Source of the DNA: Hyphomicrobiaceae bacterium
Lineage (GTDB): Bacteria > Pseudomonadota > Alphaproteobacteria > Rhizobiales > Hyphomicrobiaceae
Direction of reading: 5' to 3'
DNA length: 38,931 nt
NCBI GenBank assembly: GCA_023384095.1
Contig: JAHDXT010000037.1
Coordinates: 1-38,931 of the forward strand
Both the position numbers and the translations under genes were made by a program. Shown here piece by piece: positions 1 to 9,671 of this stretch. The first letter of the stretch is position 1. Each line of letters opens with the position of its first letter. The notes beneath the pieces are model-generated. The model saw only the letters and a list, made by a program, of their open reading frames with translations, did not search any database and was not told the DNA's origin.

Positions 1-97
1 AGGTGGGCATCCAGGTCACAGCGCCACGCGGGTGCCTTCGGCAATGAGGCTCGCGCTCTCATCTCGCTGCCGTCGCTCCTGCCGAGACGTGTCCTGG

Positions 98-117
98 ATT
101 CCCGTCTCCGCGGGAAT
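98..117. repeat. dRS3-like palindromic repeat
   Basis: The sequence is ATTCCC, eight bases, then GGGAAT: a perfect 6-bp inverted repeat with the same architecture as the neisserial dRS3 element (ATTCCC-N8-GGGAAT). The flanks continue the familiar dispersed-repeat context, which in frame 1 would translate to an LDSRLRGNDG-like peptide typical of repeat-derived spurious ORFs. It lies in the gap before metH. I saw no second copy in this window, so whether it is dispersed in this genome is unknown. Confidence 0.55.
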
Positions 118-173
118 GACGGAAATGATGAACGGCGCCGCAGCGTCCTGCGCTTGAGAGGTTCCGCACTGAA

Positions 174-2861
<2,688 letters not shown>

Positions 2862-2887
2862 TAAGGCTGGTCCGACCCGGGCAAATG

Positions 2888-2910
2888 GGGCCGACGGCTC
2901 CCTTCGGCCC
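2888..2910 (+). terminator. Hairpin after metH (possible attenuator or terminator)
   Basis: GGGCCGA (2888-2894) pairs perfectly with TCGGCCC (2904-2910) across a 9-base loop, 26 bases past the metH stop. There is no U tract, so it may stabilise the metH 3' end or be processed rather than terminate. Confidence 0.35.
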
Positions 2911-2936
2911 GGGAAACGCCAGTTGGGGAGGGGTCG

Positions 2937-3272
2937 ATGCTCGGACGTCTGGTGCTGATTCTGCTGCAGCTTGCGGTCGGCTGGTTCGGCGCGCCGCAGG
3001 TGCTGCGTTACGTTCCGGTCGGGGGTGACGCGCAGATCTTCGTCTATGCCGTCGCCGCCGCCATCATCGTCTGGCTGGTCGGCATGATCGGCGCGCAGGT
3101 CCTCAAGGACGTGGCGACACCGTCGGCCGGCACGCTCGCCGCGGCGCTGCTCGGCGGCCTGATCGGAGCGGCGCTGGTCGTGTTCAAGATCAACGCGATG
3201 GTGCCCGTCAATGTCCCGCCGCTGCTCTGGCCGCTCGGGCTCGCGACGCTCGGCTATGCGCTGAAGAAGTAG
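2937..3272 (+). CDS. Small hydrophobic membrane protein of unknown function
   Basis: A 111-residue protein of four predicted membrane segments: about 4-24, 33-56, 66-84 and 93-109, with a short polar end (ALKK). The second segment carries a charged interruption (QVLKD) just after it. The ATG at 2937 is preceded by GGAG at 2927-2930 with 6-base spacing, a convincing ribosome binding site, and codon use matches the neighbours. It follows metH by 75 bases with a hairpin between, and a strong terminator follows its stop, so it closes the metH transcription unit or is transcribed alone. I do not recognise the family; nothing in the sequence suggests a catalytic role. Confidence 0.75.
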   Translation: MLGRLVLILLQLAVGWFGAPQVLRYVPVGGDAQIFVYAVAAAIIVWLVGMIGAQVLKDVATPSAGTLAAALLGGLIGAALVVFKINAMVPVNVPPLLWPLGLATLGYALKK

Positions 3273-3303
3273 CGGCGCCCGCCTGGACATGCAGTCAGGA
3301 ATC

Positions 3304-3340
3304 GGAAGAGGCGCGGGTGTGTTCCGCGCCTCTTCCTTCT
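3304..3340 (+). terminator. Strong hairpin terminator after the small membrane protein gene
   Basis: A perfect 12-bp stem, GGAAGAGGCGCG (3304-3315) with CGCGCCTCTTCC (3325-3336), has a 9-base loop and is followed by TTCT. It begins 32 bases after the stop at 3272. The downstream bases are only moderately T-rich. It might also end the minus-strand small gene at 3426-3509, but no T tract exists in that direction. Confidence 0.7.
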
Positions 3341-3425
3341 CAACTCCAATTCACACTGGCTCTTTCGAGAGCCCCTGCTCATTCTTGTTTCCGATCGGAA
3401 GATCGGCTTTGGAGAGGGCTCCCGC

Positions 3426-3509
3426 TCAGATAATGCCGAACACGATTGCAGCGAGGAATCCGAACGACATGATCGCGGCAAGCACGTTCAGTCTCATCCT
3501 CAATTCCAT
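3426..3509 (-). CDS. 27-residue single-pass membrane peptide (small ORF)
   Basis: The minus strand encodes MELRMRLNVLAAIMSFGFL plus a short hydrophobic tail ending in FGII. That is a basic-polar N terminus of about 6 residues followed by one uninterrupted hydrophobic segment of about 20, so an inner-membrane peptide with the N terminus probably inside. The case for expression is translational: AAAGGAGG (3515-3522, minus strand) sits 5 bases before the ATG, the best Shine-Dalgarno match noted in the window. A good sigma70-like promoter lies about 64 bases further upstream. A longer in-frame reading to 3626 exists but lacks these signals, and its extra residues look non-coding. Function is unknown; short single-helix proteins often modulate membrane complexes, but that is only a general expectation. 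Confidence 0.65.
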   Translation of the reverse strand: MELRMRLNVLAAIMSFGFLAAIVFGII

Positions 3510-3977
3510 CGGTGCCTCCTTTGCCGGACTTCCAGCGGTTAGGCAGCGCAGGCGAACCTGTGCGATGAACGAATTGTAATGGAGCGGTTCGGTCAGAGAC
3601 AAGCCGAATTCGTTGCTGCAGTGCAATAGAACTCGCTGTCTTGATCAGTCCCCAGAGCCCGATTCTCTGATCAGGGCGCAGTCGCAACAGTGGTGCCGAA
3701 CAATCACGATAGTGCATGCAAAGATCTTAACGAGACAACACGGTAGATGACTTAAAGATGACGCTAGTTTCGCTCAAATTCCTCCCAAATATGGCTAAGC
3801 ACACGGCGAATGACTTGGGAGTATTCAATGTCCCTGAATCGGCTGAACCGATGCGTAGGCGGGGCAATTTTGCAACATGCCGAATTCGCCTTCTGCGGGA
3901 GGCGAGTGCGGGTCAGGGCTGCTCAGGTGCGCCTGTCCGTGCTTGAATGATTCGCGATAGAGGCGGAGGAAACGACC
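3510..3977. other. Gene-poor, AT-richer intergenic region
   Basis: This 468-base stretch lies between the 27-residue peptide gene and acuI and is visibly less GC-rich than its surroundings. It holds the minus-strand promoter at 3573-3602, a small palindrome (TCGCCT 3886-3891 with AGGCGA 3900-3905, 8-base loop) that may be a worn intergenic repeat, and the acuI ribosome binding site GGAGGA at 3965-3970. Open frames crossing it have no family features and I regard them as spurious. Confidence 0.5.
3573..3602 (-). promoter_or_regulatory. Sigma70-like promoter for the 27-residue peptide
   Basis: On the minus strand, TTGTCT (3597-3602) is followed after 18 bases by TACAAT (3573-3578), matching 4 of 6 and 5 of 6 consensus positions. 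Transcription would begin near 3566, giving a leader of about 57 bases before the ATG at 3509. Confidence 0.5.
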
Positions 3978-4973
3978 ATGCAGTTCAAGGCCCTGGTCCT
4001 GACGAAGAGCCCCGAGGGGCAGCGCGCGGAATGGTCCGACCTGACCGAGGCGGAACTGATGCCGGGCAACGTGCTGGTGCGGGTCAGTCATACCACGCTC
4101 AATTACAAGGATGCCCTTGCATTGACTGGCAAGGCGCCGGTCGTGCGTCGCTGGCCCATGGTGCCCGGGATCGATTTCGCAGGCATTGTCGAGACCTCGA
4201 CCGACCCCGGCATCAAACCTGGGGATAACGTCATCTTGAACGGCTGGGGCGCCGGCGAGACGCATTTCGGCGGCTACGCGCAGTATGCCCGCGTGGACGG
4301 CCGGTGGCTGGTCGAGCGGCCGGCGGCGTTCTCCGCCGCTGAGGCGATGGCCATCGGCACGGCGGGTTTCACGGCGATGCTGGCCGTCATGGCCCTGGAG
4401 GACCATGGCGTCGCGCCCGACCGCGGGCCGGTGCTCGTCACCGGGGCGGCGGGCGGCGTGGGCAGCATCGCCGTCAGCCTGCTGTCGCATCTCGGCCATC
4501 ACGTGATCGCCGCCACCGGCCGGGTCCAGGAGGAGGGCTTCCTGAAGAGCCTCGGAGCAGCCGAGGTGATCGATCGCGCCGAGCTGACAGGTCCCGCGAA
4601 GCCGCTCGGCCGCGAGCGCTGGGCCGGCGCCGTCGATGTCGCCGGCAGTCAGACGCTCGCCAACGTTCTGAGCATGACCCGTTACGGCGGCACGGTCGCG
4701 GCGTGCGGCCTGGCGCAGGGCCTCGATCTTCCGGGCAGCGTCGCTCCCTTCATCCTGCGCGGCGTCACCCTGGCCGGCATCGACAGCGTCATGTGCCCGA
4801 AGCCGCGCCGTATCGCCGCCTGGCAGCGGCTCGCCAGCGATCTCGACCCCGGCCGGCTCGCCGCGCTCAGCCGGACGGAGCCGCTCGAGAACGTGCTGAC
4901 GCTCGCGCCCGAGATGCTCGTCGGCAGGATCAGGGGCCGCGTGGTGCTGGACGTGGGTCAGCGCGCGGGCTGA
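3978..4973 (+). CDS. acuI: Acrylyl-CoA reductase (AcuI/YhdH-type MDR oxidoreductase)
   Basis: A 331-residue medium-chain dehydrogenase/reductase of the AcuI/YhdH type, which uses NADPH to reduce acrylyl-CoA to propionyl-CoA in 3-hydroxypropionate and DMSP-derived acrylate metabolism. The N-terminal GroES-like domain carries the [12 protein letters not shown] and [10 protein letters not shown] signatures (about 41-70). The Rossmann fold has [10 protein letters not shown] at 154-163, and the CGLAQG and AGIDSVMCP motifs follow as in this subfamily. No zinc-binding cysteine set is present, as expected. The start is supported by GGAGGA 7 bases upstream. The gene converges on an enoyl-CoA hydratase family gene with only 4 bases between the stops, which suits a shared acyl-CoA pathway but does not prove it. 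Substrate specificity is inferred from subfamily likeness. Confidence 0.85.
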   Translation: MQFKALVLTKSPEGQRAEWSDLTEAELMPGNVLVRVSHTTLNYKDALALTGKAPVVRRWPMVPGIDFAGIVETSTDPGIKPGDNVILNGWGAGETHFGGYAQYARVDGRWLVERPAAFSAAEAMAIGTAGFTAMLAVMALEDHGVAPDRGPVLVTGAAGGVGSIAVSLLSHLGHHVIAATGRVQEEGFLKSLGAAEVIDRAELTGPAKPLGRERWAGAVDVAGSQTLANVLSMTRYGGTVAACGLAQGLDLPGSVAPFILRGVTLAGIDSVMCPKPRRIAAWQRLASDLDPGRLAALSRTEPLENVLTLAPEMLVGRIRGRVVLDVGQRAG

Positions 4974-4977
4974 TGCG

Positions 4978-5778
4978 TCAGCGGCCGCGGAAAACCGGCT
5001 TCCGCTTCTGCAGGAAGGCGCGCCGGCCCTCGATGTAATCCTCGCTGGCGAAGCAGGCCTCCACCAGCCGGTCGAGTGCGGCCAGATCCGGGTTCTCGGG
5101 GTGCTCGATGATCTCGTCGATCGATCGCTTGGCCGCCAGGATCGAGAGCGGAGCATTGGCGGCGATCTCGCCGGCGAGCGCGGTGACGGCGCCCATGATC
5201 GCACCCGGCGCATGAACGCTGTTGACGAGGCCCATGGCCAGGGCCTCCGCGGCATCGAACCGGCGGCCGGTGTAGAGCAGCTCGCGGGCGCGCGCCGGGC
5301 TGACGACGGCCAGCAGTGGTTTGATCCAGCGCGGGTTGTAGCCGATGCCGAGCTTGGCCGCGGGCACCGCGAACAGCGCCGACTCGGAGGCCAGCCGCAG
5401 GTCGCAGCAGGCGGCGAGCTCCAGGCCGCCGCCCATGCAGTATCCCTGAATGGCCGCGATGGTCGGCTTCGCACAGCGGGCGACCGCCTGGAAAGCCTCG
5501 TTGTTCACCCGATCGTACTCGGCCGCTGTCTCGACGGTGCGCGCCGTATCGAATTCGGAGATGTCGGCGCCGGCGGAGAACGCCTTCTCACCAGTTCCGG
5601 TCAGCACCACGACGCGGACATCGTGGTCCTGCTCGGCCTCGGCGATCCGCCGGGGCAGCGCCGCCCACATCCCCCGCGTGAAGGCGTTGAGCCGTGCGGG
5701 GTTGTCGGCCACGAGCCAGCGCACGCCGCCGCGGTCCTCCGTCCTGAGCTGCGGCGCGCCGTCCCTGCCGTCCGCCAT
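4978..5778 (-). CDS. Enoyl-CoA hydratase/isomerase family protein (atypical active site)
   Basis: A 266-residue crotonase-fold protein. The oxyanion-hole segments are visible: FSAGADI (67-73) and GYCMGGGLELAACCD (112-126). Of the two glutamates that hydrate enoyl-CoA in rat crotonase, the first aligns with Glu120. The second position, which follows a proline, is alanine here (VPAAKLGIGY, Ala140). The enzyme may therefore not be a classical hydratase; isomerase, lyase or thioesterase-like crotonase activities remain possible. The ATG at 5778 was chosen because GGAGG lies 10 bases upstream and the fold begins about 10 residues later; a further upstream extension reads as non-coding. It is convergent with acuI, four bases apart, and divergent from cysE. 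Confidence 0.8.
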   Translation of the reverse strand: MADGRDGAPQLRTEDRGGVRWLVADNPARLNAFTRGMWAALPRRIAEAEQDHDVRVVVLTGTGEKAFSAGADISEFDTARTVETAAEYDRVNNEAFQAVARCAKPTIAAIQGYCMGGGLELAACCDLRLASESALFAVPAAKLGIGYNPRWIKPLLAVVSPARARELLYTGRRFDAAEALAMGLVNSVHAPGAIMGAVTALAGEIAANAPLSILAAKRSIDEIIEHPENPDLAALDRLVEACFASEDYIEGRRAFLQKRKPVFRGR

Positions 5779-5980
5779 CCTGGTCTTGCCTCCGCTCGAT
5801 CCCGTTCCCAGGTCTTTTAGTCGGGTCGCGCGGATCGGCGCAAACCATAAGCGCCGCGCCGCGGGCGAACGCCGCTCGGGCGCCCGCATTTCCGGCCGGC
5901 GTTGACTAAGGTATCCGTGCTGGTTACGGCTTTATTCGAGGCAACCGGCGGGACCAAGTCAGCTTGACAGGAGTTCGATC

Positions 5981-6820
5981 ATGGCACCGACGTCCCAGTC
6001 CCTGGCCCAGAGCAGGATCGCCCAGGTCGATCCGATCTGGGCCGAGGTGCGCCGCGAGGCAGAGGAGGCGATCCGGGCGGAGCCTGCGCTCGGCGGCTTC
6101 ATCTTCGCCACCGTGCTGAGCCACGACCGGCTCGAGGATGCGGTCTGCCACCGGCTCGCGCAGCGCCTCAACCACTCCGACGTCGATGCGGGTCTGATCA
6201 GGCAGATGTTCCAGGACGTGCTCGCCCGGCGCAGTGAGCTCGGGCAGGGCTTCCGTGCCGATCTGGCGGCCGTCTTCGACCGTGACCCGGCTTGCAGCCG
6301 CTATCTGGAGCCGCTGCTCTATTTCAAGGGGTTCCATGCCCTCGTCACCCATCGATTCGCCCATGAGCTGTGGAGAGCGGGGCGGCGGGACTTTGCGCTC
6401 TACATGCAGAGCCAGTCGTCGCGCATTTTCGCTGTGGACATCCATCCGGCCGCCCGCATCGGCATCGGGATCATGCTCGACCACGGCACCGGCATCGTGA
6501 TCGGCGAGACCGCCTCCATCGGCGACAACACCTCGCTGCTCCATGGCGTGACGCTCGGTGGCAGCGGCAAGGAGAGCGGCGACCGGCACCCGAAGATCGG
6601 CGCCAGTGTCATGATCGGCGCCGGCGCCAAGGTGCTGGGCAACATCACCGTCGGCAACTGCTCCCGCATCGCCGCCGGCAGCGTCGTGCTGAAGGACGTC
6701 CCCCCGAACACCACGGTGGCGGGCGTGCCGGCCAAGGTGATCGGCCCTGCCGGCTGCCCGGAGCCGGCCCGCAGCATGGATCAGCGGCTCAACCCGGACG
6801 ATTGCGGCTGCGGAAGCTGA
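5981..6820 (+). CDS. cysE: Serine O-acetyltransferase
   Basis: Makes O-acetylserine from serine and acetyl-CoA, the first step of cysteine synthesis. The 279 residues show the alpha-helical N-terminal SATase domain (about 10-135, PIWAEVRREAEEAI and LLYFKGFHALVTHRFAH) and then a left-handed beta-helix of hexapeptide repeats (DIHPAARIGIGIMLDHGTGI through VLKDVPPNTTVAGVPAK). The His in LDHGTG and the following acidic residues are the expected catalytic site. A short tail ends CGCGS. The start has AGGAG 9 bases upstream. A TTGACT hexamer at 5902-5907 could be a -35 box, but its partner -10 is poor. The gene heads an operon with the DUF3126 gene and a gamma-carbonic anhydrase gene. Confidence 0.93.
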   Translation: MAPTSQSLAQSRIAQVDPIWAEVRREAEEAIRAEPALGGFIFATVLSHDRLEDAVCHRLAQRLNHSDVDAGLIRQMFQDVLARRSELGQGFRADLAAVFDRDPACSRYLEPLLYFKGFHALVTHRFAHELWRAGRRDFALYMQSQSSRIFAVDIHPAARIGIGIMLDHGTGIVIGETASIGDNTSLLHGVTLGGSGKESGDRHPKIGASVMIGAGAKVLGNITVGNCSRIAAGSVVLKDVPPNTTVAGVPAKVIGPAGCPEPARSMDQRLNPDDCGCGS

Positions 6821-6873
6821 TCGCCGGCGGCTCACCGGCCGCCGCAGAGATCGCGTCAGGAGAAGACCTCGAC

Positions 6874-7086
6874 ATGAAGAAAGACATACCGCGCCTGCAG
6901 AAGTACCTGCGCAAGCTGTTCCGCACGGACCAGCTCCGCGTGGTGCCGCACGCACGGAAGAAGGACATGGCCGAGGTCTTCGTCGGGGAGGATTACATGG
7001 CCCCCCTCTACCGCGAGGAGGAGGACGGCGAGGTCTCCTACCAGTTGCAGGTCGTCATTCTCGACGTCGACCTCGAGGAAGCTTGA
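6874..7086 (+). CDS. DUF3126 family small protein
   Basis: A 70-residue soluble acidic-basic protein (MKKDIPRLQKYLRKLF start; KKDMAEVFVGEDYMAPLYRE and YQLQVVILDVDLEEA). The layout matches the small DUF3126 family, which I know as alphaproteobacterial and often next to cysE. No function is established to my knowledge. The true ATG is at 6874, with an AGGAGAAG ribosome binding site 7 bases upstream; the longer open frame reaching into cysE is spurious. It sits 53 bases after cysE and 17 before the gamma-carbonic anhydrase gene, so it is almost certainly co-transcribed with cysteine biosynthesis. Confidence 0.82.
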   Translation: MKKDIPRLQKYLRKLFRTDQLRVVPHARKKDMAEVFVGEDYMAPLYREEEDGEVSYQLQVVILDVDLEEA

Positions 7087-7103
7087 GGCGCAGGGAGAAC
7101 CCG

Positions 7104-7634
7104 ATGGGGCTGTTCGTGCTCGATGCGGTGGGCGTGAAAACGCCCGGCGACGGCCGCTACTGGGTGGCGCCCAACGCCGCCGTGATCGGCAATGTCCGCA
7201 TCGGGGAGAATGCGAGCATCTGGTTCAACACGGTCGTGCGCGGCGACAACGACCCCATCGAGATCGGCGACGGCAGCAACGTGCAGGACGGCTGTGTGCT
7301 GCATGCCGACCCCGGCTTCCCGACGATCATCGGCGCCGACTGCACCGTGGGACACATGGTGATGCTGCACGGGTGCAGGATCGGGCGCGGCAGCCTCGTC
7401 GGCATCGGCTCGATCATCCTCAACGGCGCCGTCATCGGCGAGGAGTGCCTGATCGGGGCGCATTCGCTGGTCCCGGAGGGCAAGGAGATCCCGCCGCGCT
7501 CGGTCGTGATGGGCTCGCCGTGCAAGATCGTTCGCCAGGTCACGGAGGCCGATCTCGCCCTCATGCAGGTGGCGGCCGCCAACTACCGGCGCCACTGGCG
7601 GCGGTACGCGGCGGGAATGACCGTCCAGCCGTGA
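7104..7634 (+). CDS. Gamma-carbonic anhydrase family hexapeptide protein
   Basis: A 176-residue left-handed beta-helix protein with repeated hexapeptides (AAVIGNVRIGENASIW onward) and a C-terminal helix. The three zinc-ligand histidines of the Cam/YrdA class are in place: His67 (VLHAD), His84 (VGHMV) and His89 (LHGC). VVRGDND near 45-50 supplies the conserved Arg and Asp. Members hydrate CO2 or are of uncertain activity (YrdA, PaaY-like), so reaction specificity is not settled. The ATG at 7104 was chosen because GGGAG precedes it; a TTG 21 bases upstream lacks a site. It is the third gene of the cysE operon and converges on the minus-strand protease gene. Confidence 0.88.
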   Translation: MGLFVLDAVGVKTPGDGRYWVAPNAAVIGNVRIGENASIWFNTVVRGDNDPIEIGDGSNVQDGCVLHADPGFPTIIGADCTVGHMVMLHGCRIGRGSLVGIGSIILNGAVIGEECLIGAHSLVPEGKEIPPRSVVMGSPCKIVRQVTEADLALMQVAAANYRRHWRRYAAGMTVQP

Positions 7635-7697
7635 GCGCATTCGGTCTGTCGACTGACCGGCGCCCGTCCCCAGCCGTGGGATCCGGCCGCGCGACGC

Positions 7698-8336
7698 TCA
7701 ATGGCGGCTGCGTACGACCGCGATCGAGACGGGCGAATAGGCCTGCGGGTTGAGCGACACCCAGACCTTCGGGTCCAGGAACGACTGGCGCATGACGTAG
7801 TCGTAAGGCGTCAGATACCAGAGCTTCACCGCATCGACCTTGTTGTCGAGGACGAAGTCGCCCTGCGCGGTGCGCGCGGTGAGCACGGCATGGCCTTCGC
7901 CGAGCTCGTCGCGCACGACCGTCATCAACAGCGCGCTCGGCGGCCAGCCGCGGCGGATCAGGATCTGTCGCTTCAGCAGCGCGTAGTCCTCGCAATCGCC
8001 CCTGCTCACCGGGATCACCCATCGCTCGGTCGTGCCGTAGAGATCGAGGTCCGTGGCCGGCAGTATCGCCCTGTTCACGTACCGGTTGATCTCGTCGAGC
8101 TCGCTCAGCCGTTCCGGTGTCGCCAGGAACCGCTGCTCGCGCCCGGGGCCGGGCCGGCAATCGTCCGGCGAGGCGTCGCAGAACTGCACGAAGCCGAAGG
8201 GGGCTATCGCCTGTCCGAACACCCGCATGTAGAGCGAAGCATGATCCGCGGCTCTGGACCGGGAGTTGTCGGCGGCGGCGCTGCCGGCATGCAACAACCC
8301 GGAAACGACTATCAGTACGAGAGCATTCACTCGCAT
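7698..8336 (-). CDS. LapG-like (BTLCP) periplasmic transglutaminase-like cysteine protease
   Basis: A 212-residue exported protein of the bacterial transglutaminase-like cysteine proteinase family (Pfam C93/DUF920), which includes LapG, the protease that releases biofilm adhesins. An N-terminal signal peptide is clear (MRVNALVLIVVSGLLHAGSA, cleavage near AAA-D). The catalytic triad is Cys115 (RGDCEDYALLK), His149 (GEGHAVLTART) and Asp164 (FVLDNKVD). Asp114, Glu116 and Asp117 match the calcium-binding residues of LapG. The start at 8336 precedes the signal peptide; upstream in-frame sequence is non-coding in character. It follows a tandem PilZ gene on the same strand after a 166-base gap, which hints at cyclic-di-GMP control of surface attachment. 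No LapD or giant adhesin gene is visible here, so the substrate is unknown. Confidence 0.85.
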   Translation of the reverse strand: MRVNALVLIVVSGLLHAGSAAADNSRSRAADHASLYMRVFGQAIAPFGFVQFCDASPDDCRPGPGREQRFLATPERLSELDEINRYVNRAILPATDLDLYGTTERWVIPVSRGDCEDYALLKRQILIRRGWPPSALLMTVVRDELGEGHAVLTARTAQGDFVLDNKVDAVKLWYLTPYDYVMRQSFLDPKVWVSLNPQAYSPVSIAVVRSRH

Positions 8337-8502
8337 GGCACGCAACCCCACCTGATACTCGCAGTACGCTCCGAGGGACCCTCTGATTTCCCGGATGGCC
8401 TGCTCGACTTTTTTCCCACTACCTGCCGCGTCTTTGCGACGAAATCGTGTTGAGCGGCGCCATCGAGGCTGCCGCCATGGGCTCGCCCGCGCCCGGCGCG
8501 GC

Positions 8503-9150
8503 TCAGCGGAAGTAGGGCCGCAGGGCATCGGGGTTCTGGATATCGATGAATTCGAGCCCGAGGCCCTCGACGTGATGGCGGATGACCTTGGCACGGAGCT
8601 TGCCCAGCACGACCTCGCTGCCGATAGCCGGCCGCGCCTCGGTCTCGACCGATGCGCCCGATATCGAGACGTCGAGCACGGCGACCTGAATGGAGATGTC
8701 CTCGTCGAGGCGCAGCGTCGCGGTCCTGCTGCCGAGCGTGAAGCGCTCGTGCCGGCGCTGGGGAGCGCTGTGGTTGTGAGTGCGGTTGGTCAGCCATGCG
8801 AGCTGTGCGGCGATCTTCTCGCGCTTGTGCTGCGTGACGCGCAGCTCGATCGCGAAGCCGCCCTCGAACGATCGCGCGACCACGCCCTCGAGGCCGCCGA
8901 TGTGGTCGAAGTAGGCGACGATGCGCTCGCCGGTGACGGGCTCGACCGGCGACATGATCGCCGCGCCGCTACCGGAGATGTCGCGCAGCTTGCAGGGATG
9001 CTCCTGCTTGTTCTCGCGCATGAAACGGCCGGGCAGGACGACGTTGGTCCGCCGGTAGAGCCGCCGCTCGGAAGCCGCCGCGGATGGCCCTTCCGCGGCC
9101 TGGTCCGACGTGCCGGCGAGAGCAGTTGCGGTGGTCGTCGTCGAAACCAT
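8503..9150 (-). CDS. Tandem PilZ-domain protein (probable cyclic-di-GMP receptor)
   Basis: A 215-residue soluble protein with two PilZ units. The first has the arginine-rich motif ERRLYRR (28-34) and DISGSG (57-62). The second has QRRHERF (131-137) and DVSISG (160-165). Both match the RxxxR and D/NxSxxG cyclic-di-GMP contacts, so both domains could bind ligand. The N terminus is a low-complexity Thr/Ala stretch of about 27 residues. The ATG at 9150 lies just before that stretch with CAGGG 6 bases upstream; the much longer open frame extending to 9669 has no domain character. Output is unknown. It is probably co-regulated with the LapG-like protease downstream. Confidence 0.85.
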   Translation of the reverse strand: MVSTTTTATALAGTSDQAAEGPSAAASERRLYRRTNVVLPGRFMRENKQEHPCKLRDISGSGAAIMSPVEPVTGERIVAYFDHIGGLEGVVARSFEGGFAIELRVTQHKREKIAAQLAWLTNRTHNHSAPQRRHERFTLGSRTATLRLDEDISIQVAVLDVSISGASVETEARPAIGSEVVLGKLRAKVIRHHVEGLGLEFIDIQNPDALRPYFR

Positions 9151-9242
9151 GTGCAACCCTGTGACTGCGCTTCCGGTGCGGCTACCGAGGGCGCGGGAGC
9201 CGAGGGCCTTGGAGTGTGCCTCTCGAATATCGGCGCGAGCGG

Positions 9243-9257
9243 TTAAGGAAAGGTAAT
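9243..9257 (-). promoter_or_regulatory. Possible CtrA-like half-site upstream of the PilZ gene
   Basis: TTAA, seven bases (GGAAAGG), then TAAT: one perfect and one degraded half of the CtrA consensus TTAA-N7-TTAA, about 93 bases before the PilZ start. PilZ and motility genes are common CtrA targets in alphaproteobacteria, which is the only reason for listing it. Confidence 0.25.
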
Positions 9258-9445
9258 CCCAGCCCAAATTGCGCCGGCCTGGCCCAGGCGGCGATGCAGG
9301 GCCTCGCAGCAGCGCGGCCGAGCGGGACAGCCCGAATTCGGGGCCGATGCAACCTTCCTCATTCGGGCAGGAGGCACCATCTATGGGGCAGGGCATGCTC
9401 GCGCCAGGGTTGATCCACCCTCGCGCATCGCGCGCGCCCGTTCCC

Positions 9446-9474
9446 TGGACAGGGACTTGGCGCACCGGTAAAAC
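9446..9474 (+). promoter_or_regulatory. Sigma70-like promoter for alaS
   Basis: TGGACA (9446-9451, 5 of 6) and TAAAAC (9469-9474, 4 of 6) are separated by exactly 17 bases. A start near 9481 would leave a leader of about 190 bases before alaS. Confidence 0.4.
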
Positions 9475-9525
9475 ACGGGCGTTCGAAGACTGCCGGCGCG
9501 GGGTGGGCGCGGTTTCGGGCGTGAG

Positions 9526-9581
9526 CCGTCGGGTTCGCCACGCGCCGCGCCGGGACCCCCGACGGCGCTTCGGCAGCCGTC
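9526..9581 (+). promoter_or_regulatory. Candidate structured leader of alaS with competing hairpins
   Basis: CCGTCGGG (9526-9533) can pair with CCCGACGG (9558-9565). The overlapping GACGGC (9561-9566) can instead pair with GCCGTC (9576-9581) across a 9-base loop. The two stems share GACGG and exclude each other, the arrangement of an attenuator or antiterminator. No strong U tract follows, so control of translation or simple chance in GC-rich DNA are alternatives. Confidence 0.3.
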
Positions 9582-9671
9582 TCCTGCAAGGCGCTCCGGG
9601 CTGACGGCAGCCAGGCGGGCCGCCATGCGCCAAAGCCGACAACCGGACAGCATTTCGACGAGACCGCACAC

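Larger units (their letters stand above)
9151..9671. other. Divergent intergenic region between the PilZ gene and alaS
   Basis: This 521-base gap carries regulation for both sides: a weak CtrA-like site near 9243-9257, a promoter-like pair at 9446-9474 and a structured alaS leader at 9526-9581. Open frames across it lack ribosome binding sites and domain features. The stretch 9258-9445 has many GC palindromes but nothing I can name. Confidence 0.5.

Noticed and set aside
9474-9500. GTTCGAAGA resembling a tRNA T-loop
   Set aside because: The flanking bases do not form a T stem or acceptor stem, and no anticodon arm or CCA end is found upstream or downstream.
9269-9604. Open frame of 111 codons upstream of alaS
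   Set aside because: It has no ribosome binding site, low-complexity Arg/Pro/Gly composition, and overlaps the putative promoter and leader.
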